Positions 50,047 to 52,640 of a stretch of DNA of 52,640 nucleotides are shown here, piece by piece (positions within the stretch are counted from its first letter, which is position 1; the number at the start of each line of letters is the position of its first letter). Below the pieces are notes generated by a model. That model made no database searches and was not told the origin of the DNA. It worked only from the letters and a program-made list of their open reading frames with translations. The stretch lies in assembly GCA_030705925.1 (NCBI GenBank), contig JAUZPM010000007.1:1-52640 (forward strand), read 5' to 3'. This DNA is from Bacillota bacterium (GTDB lineage Bacteria; Bacillota; Clostridia; Oscillospirales; Feifaniaceae). The position numbers and the translations under genes were made by a program.

Positions 50047-50294
50047 GCTATTACCTGACATAAGCTGTGCAAAAATCCTACACAGAAACAGTAAATAATT
50101 TAGCAGAATAGTACAATACTATAAAATTTTTCTTTTTCTTTTATATTTAGATTAGATTTATAAATTTTTACTGGTAAATTACAGTAATAAATGTTATAAT
50201 TATCTAAACAGCATAAATATACAAATTTAAGGTATTTTTAATAAAAATATATAAAATATAAAAGATGTGATTCATGGTGACTGGAGAGGCAACT

Positions 50295-51743
50295 ATGGAA
50301 CTTTTCTTTCTCAAAATGCCTATATTTAAAGATCTTTCGCTCTATATTTGTGTTATTACGCTCATAATTCTTTTGTGGCACTTTAATCGATCAAAAGATT
50401 ATGATATGAAATACTTTATTTTTGCCGACATTTCTTTCATTATAGGCGAGATCACTTATGATGTGATAAGCATACCGTTCAACGTGCCGGCAGATACAGT
50501 GTTTTTTATCCTCTTTTATCTCTGCCTGTTTCTGTTTCTTAAAAACCGGAATAAGAGCCTGTTCAAGAACCCTGCGTTTAAGTCTTCACCCGTCAATAAG
50601 ATGACCCTCTTACTTGTTATTGATTTCCTTATAACCGGAATTATCGCATATATAATATATTATTACTTTGACCGGATGTCTTTCTCAACGCAGATAAATT
50701 TGTCTGATCTAAACTATCCCATGCTTATTAACCTTATCTACCCTGTTTTGGATTTCCTGCTTCTGGCGTATTATCTTTATATAAATAAAATATATGTCGT
50801 AGACGACAATAAATTATATATACCGATTACCCTAGGCGTTTTGATTTGGACGATCGGCGACTTTATTTATTCGTTCGAAGTTATTTTTAATATAAATACA
50901 TATAAACTAACAGATTATATGCAGGCGTTTGAACTTGTGGTGCTGGCGATCGTGATATTGCTTATCAAACGATATTCAGCGTCAAATTATTCCACGCTCG
51001 ACCTGCCATTTGAAAATACCGGCTTTGGCAATTTTACGACTATTGTAAACTGGCTGGATATTGTCTATATGGCGATCTGCATTTATTATTTTATCCGCTA
51101 TGCTAATTCCGCTAGGTATGCGGCGACGATCATAGATTTTGGCTTTTTACTGCTTGCTCTGACCATCATAAGGCTTACAGCACTTAACCATTTTATCCAG
51201 ACAAGCCTGAGCAAGCTTGAAAAGGATGTGAGCGCTGACCCTCTTACAGGGCTGTATTCAAGAAAATATGCTTTTTCACTCATGCAAAGCCTGTTTAAAT
51301 CCTCACTTTATTTTAATATCAGTATCTCTGCGCTCATGCTCGATATTGACCATTTCAAAAAATTCAACGATACATGGGGGCATGTTATCGGGGACAGAGT
51401 TTTAAGGGAAATCGCACAGCTCATATGTAACAGTATTGAAACTTCAAAAATTGTTTGTCGATATGGCGGCGAAGAATTTTTAATAATCCTTCCAGGTATC
51501 GATGAAAAAATGGGCTCTGTTATTGCAGAGAATATCCGACAAAATATTGAAAATTATAAGTTCTATGATGGCAAAAAACGGATAAAAACCAACGTGACTG
51601 TATCTATCGGTGGTTCGACTGCCGATAGAAAAACCCGCAATGAGATCGATCTGATCGAACAGGCTGACATGGCGCTTTATTTGGCAAAGGAAGAACGGAA
51701 CAAGAGCGCATGGTTTTCTAAACTTTCCAAGGTGCGCAAATAA
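50295..51743 (+). CDS. Membrane-bound GGDEF diguanylate cyclase
   Basis: 482 residues from ATG 50295, chosen because GGAGAG ends 6 bases upstream; ATG 50274 is an in-frame alternative. An N-terminal sensory part has about eight helices (e.g. LSLYICVITLIILLWHF, FFILFYLCLFLFL, VIDFLITGIIAYIIYYYF, LVVLAIVILLI). The C-terminal GGDEF domain covers ~320-475 with SADPLTGLYSRKYA, LDIDHFKKFNDTWGH and an intact RYGGEEFLIILPG. It should synthesise c-di-GMP in response to a membrane signal. It lies alone before the coat-like gene. Confidence 0.9.
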   Translation: MELFFLKMPIFKDLSLYICVITLIILLWHFNRSKDYDMKYFIFADISFIIGEITYDVISIPFNVPADTVFFILFYLCLFLFLKNRNKSLFKNPAFKSSPVNKMTLLLVIDFLITGIIAYIIYYYFDRMSFSTQINLSDLNYPMLINLIYPVLDFLLLAYYLYINKIYVVDDNKLYIPITLGVLIWTIGDFIYSFEVIFNINTYKLTDYMQAFELVVLAIVILLIKRYSASNYSTLDLPFENTGFGNFTTIVNWLDIVYMAICIYYFIRYANSARYAATIIDFGFLLLALTIIRLTALNHFIQTSLSKLEKDVSADPLTGLYSRKYAFSLMQSLFKSSLYFNISISALMLDIDHFKKFNDTWGHVIGDRVLREIAQLICNSIETSKIVCRYGGEEFLIILPGIDEKMGSVIAENIRQNIENYKFYDGKKRIKTNVTVSIGGSTADRKTRNEIDLIEQADMALYLAKEERNKSAWFSKLSKVRK

Positions 51744-51756
51744 ACTTTATAATTTT

Positions 51757-51790
51757 AAAAAGCTGCTGCATGTTCGGCGGCTTTTTATTT
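51757..51790 (+). terminator. Terminator after the GGDEF gene
   Basis: AAAAAGCTGC / GCGGCTTTTT, one T-G pair, 10-base loop, followed by TATTTTT. Confidence 0.7.
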
Positions 51791-51918
51791 TTAAAGCAGA
51801 ATTTTTCTAGCGACATAATGCGACTGATTTTAAATTTTAGGCATTTAACAAATTTTCCGTAAGCTCATAAAATATAACGATAATCCGATCTTAATAAATA
51901 CTTACGGAGGAATTCTCA

Positions 51919-52413
51919 ATGAACAAACAGGAAAACCCAATGAACATACAAGGAGCGCCTCAGAATCAGCCGCCTATGCAGATGAATCAGCCACCCATGC
52001 AGATGAATCAGCCGCCCATGCAGATGAATCAGCCGCCCATGCAGATGAATCAGCCGCAAAACGTCATGCCTTTAGATATGGCGCAATATCCGGATACATA
52101 TTACAGGATACAGCCATTTGTTCTTTCAGGATGCGATGAAATGGATATGTACCCTGGAATGCCCTCTCCAGATATGATGGATAATATGACAGACCGCATC
52201 TATGACGACGTGCGCCGCATGTACCCTGATATGGACCAAGGCATGGAAAACGAAGCTCAGGAAACAATCGTTTATCCTGATTACGACAATCGCTATGACC
52301 GCTATGACCGTTATGACCGCTATGGTCGCCGTGGAAACAGAAATCCTCTGCGCGATCTTATTTACATCCTGCTCCTCTCCGAAATGCGCCGCAGAAGAAG
52401 AAGATATTATTGA
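51919..52413 (+). CDS. Spore-coat-like protein with Gln-Pro-Met repeats
   Basis: 164 residues, ATG 51919 (ACGGAGG). The N-terminus carries repeats of a 7-residue Q-P-P-M-Q-M-N unit (residues ~17-46). The core MAQYPDTYYRIQPFVLSGCDEMD and the MTDRIYDDVRRMYPDM segment, the D-R-Y-D-R-Y tract and the basic C-terminus RDLIYILLLSEMRRRRRRYY closely resemble the small coat-associated proteins of Clostridial spores, in which a YY-x-I-x-P-F/Y-V start and a terminal IL-L-L-S-E-R-rich tail are common. Probably made late in the mother cell; no sigma-K promoter was identified with certainty. Confidence 0.65.
   Translation: MNKQENPMNIQGAPQNQPPMQMNQPPMQMNQPPMQMNQPPMQMNQPQNVMPLDMAQYPDTYYRIQPFVLSGCDEMDMYPGMPSPDMMDNMTDRIYDDVRRMYPDMDQGMENEAQETIVYPDYDNRYDRYDRYDRYGRRGNRNPLRDLIYILLLSEMRRRRRRYY
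51967..52056 (+). repeat. 21-bp coding tandem repeat, four copies plus part
   Basis: Units of CAGCCGCCCATGCAGATGAAT repeat at 51967, 51988, 52009 and 52030 with single-base differences, then a partial fifth. It can expand or contract by slippage in multiples of 7 codons. Confidence 0.9.
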
Positions 52414-52439
52414 TAAGCTAAAGCGATTTAATAAAAAAA

Positions 52440-52472
52440 GCTTCTATCATGAATTTAAGATAGAAGCCTTTT
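52440..52472 (+). terminator. Terminator after the coat-like gene
   Basis: GCTTCTATC / GATAGAAGC with loop ATGAATTTAA, then CTTTTATT. Confidence 0.75.
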
Positions 52473-52485
52473 ATTGTAATACGAA

Positions 52486-52602
52486 AACTCCCGGCTATTC
52501 CGGGAGTTCAGAAAAAGCTTTAGCGATGAGTATAGTAAAAAAACTCCTTTTGATATAATAAAGCTGCGGTCTGCCAACTGCAACAAGACATATCAAAAGG
52601 AG
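52486..52602 (+). mobile_element. Probable left end and leader of an IS200/IS605-family element
   Basis: Two structures lie before the ATG at 52613: AACTCCCGG-CTATT-CCGGGAGTT (52486-52508), a compact 9-bp stem like an IS200/IS605 end hairpin or the internal terminator of the tnpA leader, and CTCCTTTTGATAT (52544-52556) with its perfect complement ATATCAAAAGGAG (52590-52602). The latter pairs the ribosome site AAAGGAGG of the next gene into a stem, the repression scheme known for IS200 tnpA. The element runs off the window. Confidence 0.55.
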
Positions 52603-52612
52603 GACATTCGAC

Positions 52613-52640
52613 ATGAAGACAAATGACATAGATAGTTTAA
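52613..52640 (+). CDS. Start of a probable IS200-type transposase (partial)
   Basis: ATG at 52613 with AAAGGAGG as ribosome site. The nine codons seen give MKTNDIDSL, then the window ends. IS200 TnpA (HUH Y1-transposase) proteins typically begin in this way before a H-x-x-W-x-C...YHIVF-P-K block, but that block is outside the window, so the assignment depends on context and the upstream hairpins. Confidence 0.45.

Noticed and set aside
49853-50098. 81-codon plus-strand frame
   Set aside because: No ribosome site; the frame is made of hairpin sequences and a probable repeat.
51967-52056. CRISPR-like array
   Set aside because: Units are contiguous, without spacers, in frame inside a coding sequence.

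Overview
The window looks like chromosomal DNA from an anaerobic, spore-forming, low-to-mid-GC Gram-positive of class Clostridia, perhaps of the Oscillospiraceae/Ruminococcaceae type. This rests on the following: a spore-coat-like protein at the right end; S-layer-homology (SLH) surface proteins; EAL/GGDEF enzymes; strong AGGAGG ribosome sites with some TTG and GTG starts; many extended -10 promoters; a relic of a DUF4368-type serine recombinase; and many small TetR, MarR, PadR and XRE regulators. The organism is inferred from protein style only.

Layout. (1) 0-6.7 kb: tail of an unknown gene, a tRNA-Leu(UAG), and beside it a decayed integrative element. The element holds a serine-recombinase remnant and a compact restriction-modification cassette: a controller-like XRE protein, a phospholipase-D-family nuclease of the BfiI/NgoFVII type, and a 940-residue DNA methyltransferase with two complete catalytic halves. 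The cassette is flanked by two related structured RNA elements in direct orientation (1285-1420 and 6051-6183), and the whole block by an 18-bp inverted repeat (688-705 and 6261-6278). This is the most interesting system here. (2) 6.3-23.7 kb: an accessory patchwork of mostly single genes, many with their own promoter and hairpin terminator. It includes a truncated pyridoxamine-oxidase-like gene, a CPBP protease, two YsnF/DUF2382 stress proteins, an MBL-fold hydrolase, a MarR-controlled flavoprotein/[2Fe-2S]/ATC-hydrolase operon, a PadR-controlled DHA2 drug exporter, a frameshifted Mrr-type nuclease, VOC, GNAT, amidohydrolase, Nudix and beta-lactamase-like proteins, and an XRE membrane-protein operon. 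Short dispersed repeats with tRNA T-arm-like cores lie between several of these genes. (3) 23.5-38 kb: a broken ABC exporter (amber codon in its ATPase) beside a deleted TetR gene, two TetR-flavoprotein modules with strong palindromic operators, then GNAT, CPBP, a MATE relic, nitroreductase, Nudix, methyltransferase, serine hydrolase and an EamA exporter. (4) 38-52.6 kb: cell-surface and signalling genes. These are a GH24-SLH-GH25 double-lysozyme protein, a C39-like peptidase, EAL-sensor-GGDEF and membrane-GGDEF proteins, a second ATC hydrolase with an intact pyridoxamine-oxidase-like protein, a CPBP protease, a 1483-residue SLH beta-helix surface protein, a spore-coat-like protein, and the probable left end of an IS200/IS605 element.

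How the parts work together. Most regulator-effector pairs are local: MarR with the flavoprotein operon, PadR with the MFS exporter, TetR with flavodoxin-like proteins, and XRE with the restriction nuclease. The region reads as a slowly decaying defence and detoxification island next to a tRNA, followed by more stable envelope and c-di-GMP genes. No CRISPR array, rRNA or complete prophage was seen.
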